Source of the DNA: Natranaeroarchaeum aerophilus
GTDB lineage: Archaea; Halobacteriota; Halobacteria; Halobacteriales; Natronoarchaeaceae
Length of the DNA stretch: 64,000 nucleotides
Assembly: GCF_023638055.1 (NCBI RefSeq)
Contig: NZ_JAKRVY010000003.1
Location: forward strand, 1-64,000
Direction: 5' to 3'
Shown here: positions 25,132 through 34,200 of the stretch, piece by piece
How the letters are laid out: every line of letters begins with the position of its first letter
Position numbering within the stretch: the stretch's first letter is position 1
The notes under the pieces: generated by a model
What the model saw: only the letters and a program-made list of their open reading frames with translations
Told to the model about the DNA's origin: nothing
The model's database searches: none
Made by a program: the position numbers and the translations under genes

Positions 25132-26400
25132 ATGAGCGAGAACGACGAGGGAGCAGTGACAGAGCGATCCTCGTGGTTCATCATTTTTTCGCTGCTCGTT
25201 TCGACGTTCTTCTCGGGCTTTGGCGGCGGCGTCGTGTTCCCCATCTTTCCGGCACTCGGAACGATCCTCGGGATCTCGCCGTTTCTGGTCGGGGTCATAC
25301 TGAGTGCAAACCGCTTTTCACGCCTCATCTGTAGTGCACCGGCGGGAGCCATCGTCGATCGGTTCGGGGCGCGCACCCCGTACGTCCTCGGTCTGGGAAT
25401 CCAGGCCATCGCGACGTTTGGATACATCGTCGCACTGTACGTGCCGCTCCCGGAGGCGTGGTTCCTCGGCTCGCGGATCGTCCTCGGGGCCGCCAGTGCA
25501 CTCACGTTCGCGACCTCCTACACGATCGCAGCAAACGTCAGCGTCGGGGACTCCCGGGGGATGAAAATGGGGCTCATTCGCGGCGGCAGTATCCTCGGCT
25601 TCCCGACCGGACTGCTGGTCGGCGGCGTCGTCAGTGATCTCATCGGCATGTCGGCGGCGTTTTTCGTGGCGGCTGTCTTTGCCGTCATCGCCACCGGCCT
25701 TGCGTACTGGACGATTCCCGAAACGCACGTCGAGGACGGGACGAGCCGATCGGTCAAGCCGTGGGACATCGACACGAGCATCCCGACGCTGACGCTTGGC
25801 CTGGTGAACTTCGGCATCTGGTTTGCGTATATGGGTGTCCTGTTCGCGTCGCTCGTGCTCTTCCTCGAGGCGACCGGTATCGGAGCGCTCGGGTTCGACG
25901 CGCAGGGCTCGTCGGGGATCTTCATGGCCCTGACCGTGTTGTCGGCTGCCGTGTCGATGTTGATCGGTGGGAAAACGAGCGATACGTGGGACTCGCGGGT
26001 ACCCGTCATGCTCGTGTTTCTGAGTCTCCTGACGGTCGGATTCGTGCTGTTACCGTGGGCGGAGTCGGCACGTCAGCTCGCTCCGGTGTGTGTAGTTATC
26101 GGCACAGGCATGGGTGGGACACTCGGCCCCTACATGGCGTTGCTTGCGGATCTCACCCCGGAAGAACGGATGGGACGAGCGAGTGGGACGACCAACGTGT
26201 TTAGCGATATCGGAGGTGGGCTCGGCCCGATCATTGCGTTACCGTTGATCGATAGTATTGGATTCGTGCCGGTATACACCGTTTCTGCAGGGTTCCCGCT
26301 GTTTGCTGGCGTCGCACTGGTCGTGGGGCTCTACGTCTCGACAGGCAAACTGTTCCCGAAAACCGGCGGCACTGACAGCACGGCAGAGGTTGCGGACTAA
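25132..26400 (+). CDS. MFS transporter
   Basis: The 422-residue protein has twelve predicted membrane helices with a central cytoplasmic loop near residue 205. The MFS motif A-like segment between helices 2 and 3 is LICSAPAGAIVDRFGARTPY, and the second half has GGKTSDTWDSRVP in the matching position. The product is a cytoplasmic-membrane secondary transporter, often a drug or metabolite exporter. It lies 48 bases after the acetyltransferase in the same direction and 145 bases before the first ureohydrolase, so it may export a product of this region. The substrate is not predictable. Confidence 0.85.
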   Translation: MSENDEGAVTERSSWFIIFSLLVSTFFSGFGGGVVFPIFPALGTILGISPFLVGVILSANRFSRLICSAPAGAIVDRFGARTPYVLGLGIQAIATFGYIVALYVPLPEAWFLGSRIVLGAASALTFATSYTIAANVSVGDSRGMKMGLIRGGSILGFPTGLLVGGVVSDLIGMSAAFFVAAVFAVIATGLAYWTIPETHVEDGTSRSVKPWDIDTSIPTLTLGLVNFGIWFAYMGVLFASLVLFLEATGIGALGFDAQGSSGIFMALTVLSAAVSMLIGGKTSDTWDSRVPVMLVFLSLLTVGFVLLPWAESARQLAPVCVVIGTGMGGTLGPYMALLADLTPEERMGRASGTTNVFSDIGGGLGPIIALPLIDSIGFVPVYTVSAGFPLFAGVALVVGLYVSTGKLFPKTGGTDSTAEVAD

Positions 26401-26545
26401 CCGGCCGATTCCGAGTATCCTTGCTTCGGAATACGACAGCCACCGGAATACCGAGTTATGAGAACATATTTGTCCATATCTAGAGAATATCGCAAAAAAT
26501 GTCGAGAACAATATCGTATATGTTTGCACGAACGTTTGTATAATT

Positions 26546-27535
26546 GTGGCAAAATCAGAGCAAACAACCAGGTTCGCGGACAGGAATAGACCAGGATACT
26601 CGGGCGTCAAGACCTTTTTCGGGGGCGACAGCGTGGAGCCGGAGGAGCTAGACGGGACTGTCGATGTCGCGGCGTACGGCGTTCCCTACGATGGTGCCGT
26701 AACGAACAAACCGGGCACACGGTACGGACCCGAGGCCGTGCGAACGGCGACGAACCGCTATTCGCGCGTCTTCGACTCCGATAAGAAGCGATACAGTATC
26801 GCAACCGATCGAACAGCCTCCTACGATGGGGTGACGGTCAGGGACTGTGGGGACGCGCCTGTTACGCCAAACAGTACCGAGGAGACGTACGAATCGGTCG
26901 TCGAGTATGCCGAGACGATCGCGGCAGAGGCGATGCCCGTGATGATCGGTGGGGATCACTATCTCACGTATCCTGCCTTCGTCGGGTACGCTAACGCGGT
27001 CGAGGACGATATCGGCATCATCCATCTGGATGCCCACGAAGATATCGGATCGAGCGACCTCTACGGAGAGCACTATCATGGCTCGCCGATGAGTCGTATC
27101 GCAGACACGGAATACGGTGGTCTCGAGAACCACGCGATGGTCGGGATCCGGGGACACAGTCGGATGGAAGTTCTCGATGCCATCGAGGAAGAGGGCCTCC
27201 ACATCGAATACGCCAAAGACGTCCACGAGAAGGGAATCGAAGCCTGCATCGAGAATGCTATCGAACACGCGACGGACGGTGTCGATCACGTCTACCTGAC
27301 GATGGATATCGACGTCGTCGATCCGTCGTACGCACCGGGAACCGGGACGCCAGCTCCCGGCGGGATCACCAGTAACGACCTCCTCCGCGCGGCCGACCGA
27401 CTCGGTGAGTGCGACGCGATCGGTGCCGTCGATCTCGTGGAGGTGCTTCCGACCGAGGACCCGGCTGGAACGACCTCGCTGGTCGGAGCGAACGCGCTAT
27501 CACGGTTCTTCGAGTCGTACTTCTACGAGGAGTGA
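26546..27535 (+). CDS. Agmatinase-family ureohydrolase, copy 1
   Basis: The 329-residue enzyme belongs to the arginase/agmatinase family, which uses two Mn (or Ni) ions to hydrolyse guanidino groups, releasing urea. All metal ligands are present: GGDH at 135-138 (H138), DAHED at 162-166 (D162, H164, D166), and MDIDVVDP with D254 and D256; HGSPM at 178-182 and EVLPTEDPAG supply further active-site residues. Copies 2 and 3 have Thr or Ser where this one has Glu165. The start is a GTG at 26546 with an AT-rich promoter just upstream. It is closely similar to copy 2 throughout. Agmatine, guanidinobutyrate, guanidine or a related compound are all possible substrates. Confidence 0.9.
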   Translation: MAKSEQTTRFADRNRPGYSGVKTFFGGDSVEPEELDGTVDVAAYGVPYDGAVTNKPGTRYGPEAVRTATNRYSRVFDSDKKRYSIATDRTASYDGVTVRDCGDAPVTPNSTEETYESVVEYAETIAAEAMPVMIGGDHYLTYPAFVGYANAVEDDIGIIHLDAHEDIGSSDLYGEHYHGSPMSRIADTEYGGLENHAMVGIRGHSRMEVLDAIEEEGLHIEYAKDVHEKGIEACIENAIEHATDGVDHVYLTMDIDVVDPSYAPGTGTPAPGGITSNDLLRAADRLGECDAIGAVDLVEVLPTEDPAGTTSLVGANALSRFFESYFYEE

Positions 27536-27817
27536 CCGCTCTCTCCCCCGTCTGCTCATGGCGTCGGCGCTCGTCAAGGAAGAGACAGTAGCGCCTCGGT
27601 TCCGGTGATCGACAATTTGGTCCGCGGCACGGCTGACAGCACCGGCGTTCTGAGGAACGTTCAGCAACGGCGAGTAAATAATTTTGCAAACCGTGATCAG
27701 AATACCGAACCGCTGACCGATCGTATCTAACTATGCCTATTAGTACCTAATGCTTTGCCTTGCTGCAAGTATTATTTGAACTATGTTCATTAACTCTATG
27801 CGGCGGTAGTTGGTAGT

Positions 27818-28819
27818 ATGGCCAGAGCTGAGCCAGAAGAGAAGTTCAGAGATCGTGATAGTCCGGGCTACTCCGGTGTCAAAACGTTTCTGGGGGCCGA
27901 TACCGCCGAACCAGAGGAGATAGACGACAGTGTCGACGCGGCAGTGTACGGTGTCCCCTACGATGGAGCAGTATCGAACAAGCCCGGAACCCGGTACGGC
28001 CCGGAGGCGCTCCGCGCGGCAACTGCCCGTCGGGGATCCTACACCTTCGAGTCCGACAGGGAATCCTACAACATCGCGACGGATCGAAGTGCGGCCTACG
28101 ACGAGATCACGTTTCGTGACTGTGGCGACGCGCCGGTCGTTCCGAACGATATCGAGGCTACCTACGAGTCCGTCGTCGAGTTTTCCGAAACCGTGTCTGA
28201 ACAGACGATGCCGATCATGATCGGCGGCGATCATTATCTCACGTACCCGGCGTTCGTCGGCTACGCCAACGCCGTCGAGGACGATGTCGGCCTGATCCAT
28301 CTCGATGCTCACACGGACACCTGGGGGGAGAGCGACCTCTACGGCGAACACTACCACGGCTCGCCGATGGCCCGGATCGACGAGACGGAGTACGGCGGCT
28401 ACGAAAACCACGCGATGGTCGGGATCCGGGGCCATGCTGACATGGAGTTCCTCGATATCGTCGACGACGAGGGACTGTACGTGGACTTCGCGAGAGATGT
28501 CCACGAGAAGGGGATCGAAGCGTGTATCGAAGGGGCAATCGAGCACGCGACCGACGGTGTCGATCAGGTGTATCTGACGATGGACATCGACGTCGTTGAT
28601 CCGTCGTTCGCACCCGGAACCGGAACACCATCGCCCGGCGGGATCACCAGTAACGACTTCCTCCGGGCTGCGGACCTGCTCGGCGAGTGCGACGCGATCG
28701 GTGCCGTCGATCTCGTGGAAGTGCTGCCGACGGAGGATCCTGCCGGAACGACCTCACTGGTGGGTGCGACCGCTCTCACGCGATTCCTGGAATCGTACTT
28801 CTACGAGGACACCCAGTAG
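27818..28819 (+). CDS. Agmatinase-family ureohydrolase, copy 2
   Basis: This 333-residue paralogue of the preceding gene has intact metal sites: GGDHYLTYP near residue 135, LDAHTDTWGESDLYGEHYHG near 160 and TMDIDVVDPSFAPGTGTPSP near 255. It differs from copy 1 by the loop DTWGES (one residue longer) and by AHTD in place of AHED. Such loop changes next to the metal centre usually tune substrate choice. A 282-bp gap with a TATA-like AAGTATTATTTGAAC near 27766-27780 separates the two, so it probably has its own promoter. High similarity and same orientation indicate tandem duplication. Confidence 0.9.
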   Translation: MARAEPEEKFRDRDSPGYSGVKTFLGADTAEPEEIDDSVDAAVYGVPYDGAVSNKPGTRYGPEALRAATARRGSYTFESDRESYNIATDRSAAYDEITFRDCGDAPVVPNDIEATYESVVEFSETVSEQTMPIMIGGDHYLTYPAFVGYANAVEDDVGLIHLDAHTDTWGESDLYGEHYHGSPMARIDETEYGGYENHAMVGIRGHADMEFLDIVDDEGLYVDFARDVHEKGIEACIEGAIEHATDGVDQVYLTMDIDVVDPSFAPGTGTPSPGGITSNDFLRAADLLGECDAIGAVDLVEVLPTEDPAGTTSLVGATALTRFLESYFYEDTQ

Positions 28820-28938
28820 TGAACGGCCGGTCGTAGAGCCGGGAAACAGGAAAAAAGCCGAGTCCAATTATAATTCCCGTGGTGACGAAGCGTTCTGGGT
28901 CTCAAGCAGTCAGTCCCGAGGCGAAACTCCACGCGAGA

Positions 28939-29970
28939 TCACATGGATTCGTAGAACTTCGCTTCGAGCAACCGGCTCACCGCGTTCGATCCGAGAAGTG
29001 AGGTCGTGTTGCCGGTGTCCAGTCGTGGTGCGACCTCGACCAGATCGGCAGCACCGATGGCATCACACGCGCCAAGCCGGTCGACAGCGCGCAGGAACTG
29101 GTTACTGGTCAATCCGCCGTGTTCCGGGGTGCCAGTGCCCGGTGCAAAGCCGGGATCGACGACATCGATGTCCATCGTCAGGTAGACGTGATCCACGTTC
29201 TCGGTGACGTGGTCGATCGCACCCTGTACGCTCGCCTCGATCCCTTTGTCGTGAACGTCGCTCGCGTAGTCAACGTAGAGGTCGCGCTCCTCGAGAATAT
29301 CGAGAAACGAGGGGCGTGAGTGGCCACGGATACCGATCATGGCGTGGTTGTCGTAGCTGCCATACTCCGACTCGTCGATCCGAGCCATCGGCGAGCCGTG
29401 GTAGTGTTTTCCATAGAGATCACTGTCATCAGACGTATCCGAGTGAGCATCGAGATGGATCAGGCCAACGTCGTCCTCGACAGTGTTCGCGTAACCGACG
29501 AACGCCGGATACGTGAGATAATGATCGCCGCCGAGCATCACCGGCATCGTCTTCGCAGCGACTGACTCCATGTACTCCGTCACCTTCTCGGCGGTCGCTT
29601 CGATGTCGTTTGGGACGACTGGCGCGTCGCCGCAATCTCTGAGCGTCACGTCGCTGTAGTTGGCCGTCCGCTCGGTGGGGAGCGATACCGATTCCCTGTC
29701 CGAGTGAAACCGACGGCCCTGCCAGGCGCTCGATTTGCGCAAGGCCGACGGTCCGTGACGAGCGCCGGGTTCGCGGGTGACGCCACCATCGAAAGGGATG
29801 CCGACGAACCCAACGTCGACGTCCGCCGTCAGTTCCGATGGTTCACACGCTGGCGCTCTAAGGAACGTGTGTATGCCGCCGTAGCTCGTCGGATACGAAT
29901 CCGAGGTCGTCTCGTCGTCTTCCGCGTCGGTGGGCTGTTGTTCTGCGTCCGATCCGGAGTTCGTTGCCAT
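28939..29970 (-). CDS. Agmatinase-family ureohydrolase, copy 3
   Basis: The 343-residue enzyme is a more diverged paralogue on the opposite strand. Metal motifs are MLGGDHYLTYP, LDAHSDTSDDSDLYGKHYHG and MDIDVVDPGFAPGTGTPEHG. The substrate-side loop REPGARHGPSALR is closer to the classical agmatinase pattern than the NKPGTRYGPEA of copies 1 and 2. It also has an acidic ~25-residue N-terminal extension before GGIHTFLRAP. ATG 29970 (MATNSGSD) is chosen over a start 17 codons upstream because the longer one lies in the promoter. It converges with copy 2 and is preceded by AT-rich sequence. Confidence 0.9.
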   Translation of the reverse strand: MATNSGSDAEQQPTDAEDDETTSDSYPTSYGGIHTFLRAPACEPSELTADVDVGFVGIPFDGGVTREPGARHGPSALRKSSAWQGRRFHSDRESVSLPTERTANYSDVTLRDCGDAPVVPNDIEATAEKVTEYMESVAAKTMPVMLGGDHYLTYPAFVGYANTVEDDVGLIHLDAHSDTSDDSDLYGKHYHGSPMARIDESEYGSYDNHAMIGIRGHSRPSFLDILEERDLYVDYASDVHDKGIEASVQGAIDHVTENVDHVYLTMDIDVVDPGFAPGTGTPEHGGLTSNQFLRAVDRLGACDAIGAADLVEVAPRLDTGNTTSLLGSNAVSRLLEAKFYESM

Positions 29971-30076
29971 GTCGGACTGGATTGGACACAGCGGTATAAG
30001 ATCGCGGTATAATGTCTTCATATTCTACAATTACCACACAATTACTGTACATTGTCCGATTTCACAGGCTACTAAT

Positions 30077-30838
30077 TCACGATATCGAGTAGCCGCCGTC
30101 AGCCGTCAGCGCGTGTCCGGTGACAAAGGAGGACTCCTCGCTGGCCAGAAAGACGACGCAGTCCGCGATCTCTTCGGCTTCGCCCAGTCGCTGGAGCGGG
30201 TAGTCCCGTATCATCTCCTCGCGGGCGGCTTCGGGATCGCTTCGGCCAGCGAAGTACGCGTCGGTGAGTTGCGTATCAATAAAGCCCGGACAGATCGCGT
30301 TCGCCCGGACGCCGTCTGGTCCGGCTTCGGCCGCGGTCGCCCGGGTGAAGTTGATGACAGCAGCCTTCGTCAGGGCGTACACCGACTGGTAGGGAAAGCC
30401 AAGTTGCCCGGCCAGCGAGGCCATGTTGACGATCGTTCCGCCCCCCTGTTCTCGCATGATCGGCAGGGCTGCGTGTGTCCCGTTCCACGGCCCCTTGAGA
30501 TTGACGTCGATCACGTAATCGAGCACGGACTCGTCGACGTCCTCGATCCTGCCCGGCGGCTGGCCGATCCCGGCGTTGTTGACCAGTACGTCGAGCCCGT
30601 GTGTCTCCGCGACCTCCTCGACTGCCGCCCGGAACGCGTCGGCGTCGGTCACGTCGAACTCGTACTCGTCGGCGGTCCCGCCCGCCTCGCGGATCTCGTC
30701 GGCAGTCTCGGCGGCGGCGTCGCCGTCCACGTCCGTCGAGATCACCGTCGCACCCTCCTCGGCACAGCGGAGCGCGCTCGCGCGGCCGATTCCCGAGCCC
30801 GATCCCGTGATAAGAACTGTCTTGTTATCGAGTCGCAT
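30077..30838 (-). CDS. Short-chain dehydrogenase/reductase
   Basis: The 253-residue SDR has the cofactor motif TGSGSGIG at residues 9-16, NNAG near 85, catalytic Ser in VNMASLAGQLG near 137 and Tyr-xxx-Lys in YALTKAAV near 152-159. An Asp at the end of the second strand (VISTDVDGD) suggests NAD rather than NADP. It resembles 3-oxoacyl-ACP reductase/alcohol dehydrogenase-type SDRs; the substrate is unknown. ATG 30838 is used because the upstream in-frame part is not coding-like. It may be an accessory enzyme of the neighbouring amine region, though no operon link is visible. Confidence 0.85.
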   Translation of the reverse strand: MRLDNKTVLITGSGSGIGRASALRCAEEGATVISTDVDGDAAAETADEIREAGGTADEYEFDVTDADAFRAAVEEVAETHGLDVLVNNAGIGQPPGRIEDVDESVLDYVIDVNLKGPWNGTHAALPIMREQGGGTIVNMASLAGQLGFPYQSVYALTKAAVINFTRATAAEAGPDGVRANAICPGFIDTQLTDAYFAGRSDPEAAREEMIRDYPLQRLGEAEEIADCVVFLASEESSFVTGHALTADGGYSIS

Positions 30839-31039
30839 ACTCGTGGGACGGTCCCCGGGATTATGTACGCTACGCCTCAAAGGACGTAGCATTCAGCGTG
30901 GAATTCCGTGCTAACTACTGAGGCGGCAGGTGAATACTCGCCATTCACAAGCCGATGTTTCAATCGAGTCGCGGTGTGGCGCATCGCGAGTTCCGGTGTG
31001 GAAGACCGACGCAATCGGAGAGATCGGCCCTAGAATTGA

Positions 31040-31051
31040 GAATATATATTC
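31040..31051 (+). promoter_or_regulatory. Palindromic TATA element GAATATATATTC
   Basis: This 12-bp perfect palindrome sits 22-34 bases before GTG 31074, the expected TATA position for a leaderless transcript of the RND transporter gene. It is the reason a downstream start is preferred for that gene. Confidence 0.5.
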
Positions 31052-31073
31052 TCCTGTGGAAACAAGGTTCACT

Positions 31074-33545
31074 GTGGACACCACCAGACGGCGAAGAGTA
31101 CGAATTGTCCTCTTGTGTGCCCTGACGGTCACTCTGGGGAGCGGCATCCTCTTTGTCGGTGGTGGGGTCGAAATCACAACCTTCGCGGTTGAATCCGATG
31201 AACGTGCGGCCGCTGACCAGCTGTCTGAATCCTTCGACACCGGGGAGCAACAGATCACACAGGTCGTTATCACCTCCGACCAGAACGACACTGCCTCGAC
31301 GGCAGCGCTTGAAGAAACACTCACGCTCCAGCAAGCGATCAGGGATGACGAAACAATCAACGGGACGCTCGACGGACCACAACCGACGGTCGGTGTCGCA
31401 AACGGTGTCGCGGTCGCGTCCGATCCGCGGATCGCCTTTGCCGAAGAGATTACAATAGCGGACAAAGCAAGTGCACTGGACGGGCGAACCGACGAACAGA
31501 CGGCGGCAGCGCTCTCGGTTGCCCTTCGTGACGACGAGATGACTCCCGAGGGACAGCCCCCGGTGTCCGCGCTGCTGCCGGAGAACTATGCTCACGGTGA
31601 GGAACCGGCATCCGCACAGTTGCTGATCGTCGTCCACGACGAGGACGCCACCGACGACGAGCTACTGGATGCCCAACAGCAGATCGAGTCGCTCGCCGAC
31701 GATCGGCTGGAGCGGACAGACTCGTTCGTCTTCGGCGAAGCGTTACTCTTCGAGCGCGGTGGACAGGCGACGGCCGAAAGTTTCGCTGTGGTCGGCCCAC
31801 TGATCGTGCTGGTCGTCCTGACGATGCTGGTTGTCGCATACCGTGATCCACTGGACGTGCTACTGGCATCCGTCGGGATCGGCGTCGTCCTCGTCTGGCT
31901 CGCGGGAATACTCGGCTGGCTCGGCCGTCCGTTCAACCAGTTGCTCATCGCTGTGCCGTGTCTACTGGTCGGACTCGGAATCGATTACTACCTCCACGTC
32001 GTGATGCGGTACCGCGAAACCCGGGGAGATGATCCATCCTTCCGGCCAGCAGCAGCCATGTCGATCGCACTCGCCGGGGTGCTCGTTGCGATCGGGACGA
32101 CGACGGTCACGACTGCAGCCGGCTTTCTCACTGGACTCGTGAGCCCGATCGAGATCCTGCGGGAGTTCGGTCTGGTCGCCAGCCTTGGCATCGTGTCGGC
32201 GTTTGTCGTCTTCGGCTACCTGATCCCGGCGCTCAGAGTCGAGATCGACGAACTGCTCCACCAGCGAGAACGACAGTCGGATCGGGCTCCGCCAACGGTT
32301 GGTTCTCTGGGTATCGTTGCGCGACCGCTGGATCAGTGCGCCCGACTCGTCGCACGCGCACCACTGGCGGTCCTCGTCCTCGCGTTCCTGTTCACGGTCG
32401 GTGGGGCAATGGGCGCAACAGCAGTAGATACCTCCACCGAGCGAAGCGACTTCTTCCCCGAGGAACGGTCCGGCTGGATGGAGCAGTTACCGGCGGAGAT
32501 TCGCCCGGATGCGTACGGTCTCAGAGAGCAAGCGACGTTTCTCGAGGAGACGTTCCCGCGCCACACTGACCGGACCGTCGAGGTATGGATCGAGGGGGAC
32601 GTGACGGACGACTCCGTCACTCAAGCGCTGCAGGCGGCGGAGACGAACGCGTCGGCGATGGACACCACGGGGACGCCGGTCGACGGCGGGGGCCCGGTCG
32701 AGAGCCCGCTCGGGACGATCGAGGACGTGGCGGCAGAGAACGAAACGGTCGCGGAGCTCGTCGACGAGCACGATACGACCGGCGACGGCGTCCCCGATGA
32801 GGACCTCGCGACCGTCTTCGACGCGGTCTATGAGGCAGATCGCGATGCCGCGGCGGCGACGATCAACCGGACCGACGGCGGTGCCTACGAGGCGGTTAGA
32901 CTCTCGGTCGTCGTCGACGAGTCGGCCGATGACTCGGCTATCCGAAGCGATGCGGTGGCGATCACGGACGCGGTCGAGACGCATCCGGAACTGACCGCCG
33001 TCGTAACCGGCGAACCGATTCTCGACGATGTCCAGGAGCGGGCGGTGCTCGAAACTGTCTTGCTGACGTTTCTGCTCGCGCTCGCCGTCATCGGAGCGTT
33101 GTTGACAGTCGTCTTCCGATCCCGACACCGGTCGTGGCTTCTCGGGGCGATAACGGTCGCACCAGTGGTCGCTGCGATCGCGTGGCTGATAGGGACGATG
33201 GCTGCGCTCTCGTTGCCGTACAACGCCGAGACAGCACTGATCACCGCGATCGCAGTCGGACTCGGCACGGACTACACCGTTCACCTGACCGAGCGATTCC
33301 TCGCCGAACGCGAGCGGGCAGGACTGCGCGACGCGCTGGAGGTAACACTCCGCGAGACGGGTGGGGCGGTCCTCGCCAGCGCGATCACGACCGCCGTCGG
33401 GTTCGGACTCCTCGCGCTGACCCTGGTGCCATCGCTCCAGCGCTTTGGCATCGTCACTGCAATCGTGGTTGCCTACGCGTTCCTCGCGAGTGTACTGGTG
33501 TTACCGAGTCTGCTCGTCGTGTGGGACCGGACCAGAAGAAAGTAG
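31074..33545 (+). CDS. RND/MMPL-family membrane transporter
   Basis: The protein is about 823 residues from GTG 31074 and belongs to the MMPL/RND superfamily (archaeal HAE3-like), which moves hydrophobic or lipid-like molecules. It has two repeats, each with one helix, a large outside domain and five helices. The first helix follows RRRRVRIVLL, and the two helix bundles begin near VVGPLIVLVVLTMLVVAYRD and TVLLTFLLALAVIGALLTVV. Conserved loops GLGIDYYLHV and GLGTDYTVHLTERF carry the proton-relay Asp-Tyr. The open frame extends to 30930, but a TATA palindrome at 31040-31051 argues against those residues; GTG 31056 is also possible. Confidence 0.85.
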   Translation: MDTTRRRRVRIVLLCALTVTLGSGILFVGGGVEITTFAVESDERAAADQLSESFDTGEQQITQVVITSDQNDTASTAALEETLTLQQAIRDDETINGTLDGPQPTVGVANGVAVASDPRIAFAEEITIADKASALDGRTDEQTAAALSVALRDDEMTPEGQPPVSALLPENYAHGEEPASAQLLIVVHDEDATDDELLDAQQQIESLADDRLERTDSFVFGEALLFERGGQATAESFAVVGPLIVLVVLTMLVVAYRDPLDVLLASVGIGVVLVWLAGILGWLGRPFNQLLIAVPCLLVGLGIDYYLHVVMRYRETRGDDPSFRPAAAMSIALAGVLVAIGTTTVTTAAGFLTGLVSPIEILREFGLVASLGIVSAFVVFGYLIPALRVEIDELLHQRERQSDRAPPTVGSLGIVARPLDQCARLVARAPLAVLVLAFLFTVGGAMGATAVDTSTERSDFFPEERSGWMEQLPAEIRPDAYGLREQATFLEETFPRHTDRTVEVWIEGDVTDDSVTQALQAAETNASAMDTTGTPVDGGGPVESPLGTIEDVAAENETVAELVDEHDTTGDGVPDEDLATVFDAVYEADRDAAAATINRTDGGAYEAVRLSVVVDESADDSAIRSDAVAITDAVETHPELTAVVTGEPILDDVQERAVLETVLLTFLLALAVIGALLTVVFRSRHRSWLLGAITVAPVVAAIAWLIGTMAALSLPYNAETALITAIAVGLGTDYTVHLTERFLAERERAGLRDALEVTLRETGGAVLASAITTAVGFGLLALTLVPSLQRFGIVTAIVVAYAFLASVLVLPSLLVVWDRTRRK

Positions 33546-33568
33546 AACGCGAGTAGATCGGAGAGCGC

Positions 33569-34009
33569 TCAGTCGTCGTCGGGATGAACGTTTGTTTCCA
33601 TCGCGAAGTCGTCCTCGGCGTAGCCGACACAGGTGAGGAACCAGCCGTCCTCGATCTGCTCGTCGTCGAGGTACTCGTTGCCGTCGTGGCTAATAACCTC
33701 GTTGGCATCCCCGTCGTAGCGGGCCGTACACTGGCCACAGGTGCCGGCTTCGCAGGCGTAGGGCAGATCCCACCCCTCGTCCAGTCCGGCGTAGAGCAGC
33801 GCTTCCTCTTCATCGACCTCGATGGTCTCGTCGAACTCCAGGAACTCGACTTCGTACATTTCGGCGGCTTCTTCTTCGCCGTTCTCTTCTTCGGGTTCGT
33901 CTTCCTCGCCGTTTTCTTCCTCTTCGGGTTCGTCTTCTTCCGGTTCGTCCTCTTCGTCGTCGAACAGGCCGAGAAAACCCGAAATCGCGATGGTTCCGGC
34001 ACCGCCCAT
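33569..34009 (-). CDS. [2Fe-2S] ferredoxin-like protein with membrane/Tat-like N-terminus
   Basis: From ATG 34009 the product has 146 residues: a hydrophobic N-terminus (GTIAISGFLGLF), a ~35-residue Asp/Glu/Pro/Asn linker and a plant-type [2Fe-2S] domain. The cluster ligands are C86, C91, C94 (YACEAGTCGQC) and C127 (LTCVGYA). It should carry electrons, probably outside or at the membrane. Codons upstream of the ATG stay open and read DPERRRLLVA, which joined to MGGAGT gives a perfect Tat motif like that of the divergent neighbour, yet no ATG, GTG or TTG begins that extension. So either the signal has been lost by a small mutation or an unusual start is used. It may partner the haem-binding lipoprotein encoded divergently. 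Confidence 0.82.
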   Translation of the reverse strand: MGGAGTIAISGFLGLFDDEEDEPEEDEPEEEENGEEDEPEEENGEEEAAEMYEVEFLEFDETIEVDEEEALLYAGLDEGWDLPYACEAGTCGQCTARYDGDANEVISHDGNEYLDDEQIEDGWFLTCVGYAEDDFAMETNVHPDDD

Positions 34010-34160
34010 CGCAACTAGCAGGCGTCGGCGTTCGGGATCGGCACGGACGCGACGTCGGTTCGGGTAATCGTCGTCATCGGCGTGGTCGTGGAGGGGGTCA
34101 GAGTGCTGTGACTTACACTTAATGATAGCTGCTGTTCACGGGTCTGGGTTGTCCTGTATA

Positions 34161-34200
34161 TTACATTCCTTTTTACACTTTTACATTCCTTTTTACACTT
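34161..34200. repeat. Perfect 20-bp tandem duplication
   Basis: Bases 34161-34180 and 34181-34200 are identical (TTACATTCCT TTTTACACTT). A related ACTTACACTT lies at 34111-34120. The repeat occupies the 290-bp divergent gap between the Fe-S protein and the haem-binding lipoprotein, overlapping the likely promoter of the former. It may be a duplicated operator or a recent slippage event. Confidence 0.8.

Noticed and set aside
17922..30838. Integrated plasmid, prophage or transposon
   Set aside because: No integrase, transposase, terminal repeats or attachment-like duplication was found at the edges, and codon use looks ordinary.
30930..31073. N-terminal extension of the RND transporter
   Set aside because: The frame is open, but a strong palindromic TATA element lies inside it and the first helix begins just after GTG 31074, so the extension is probably untranslated.
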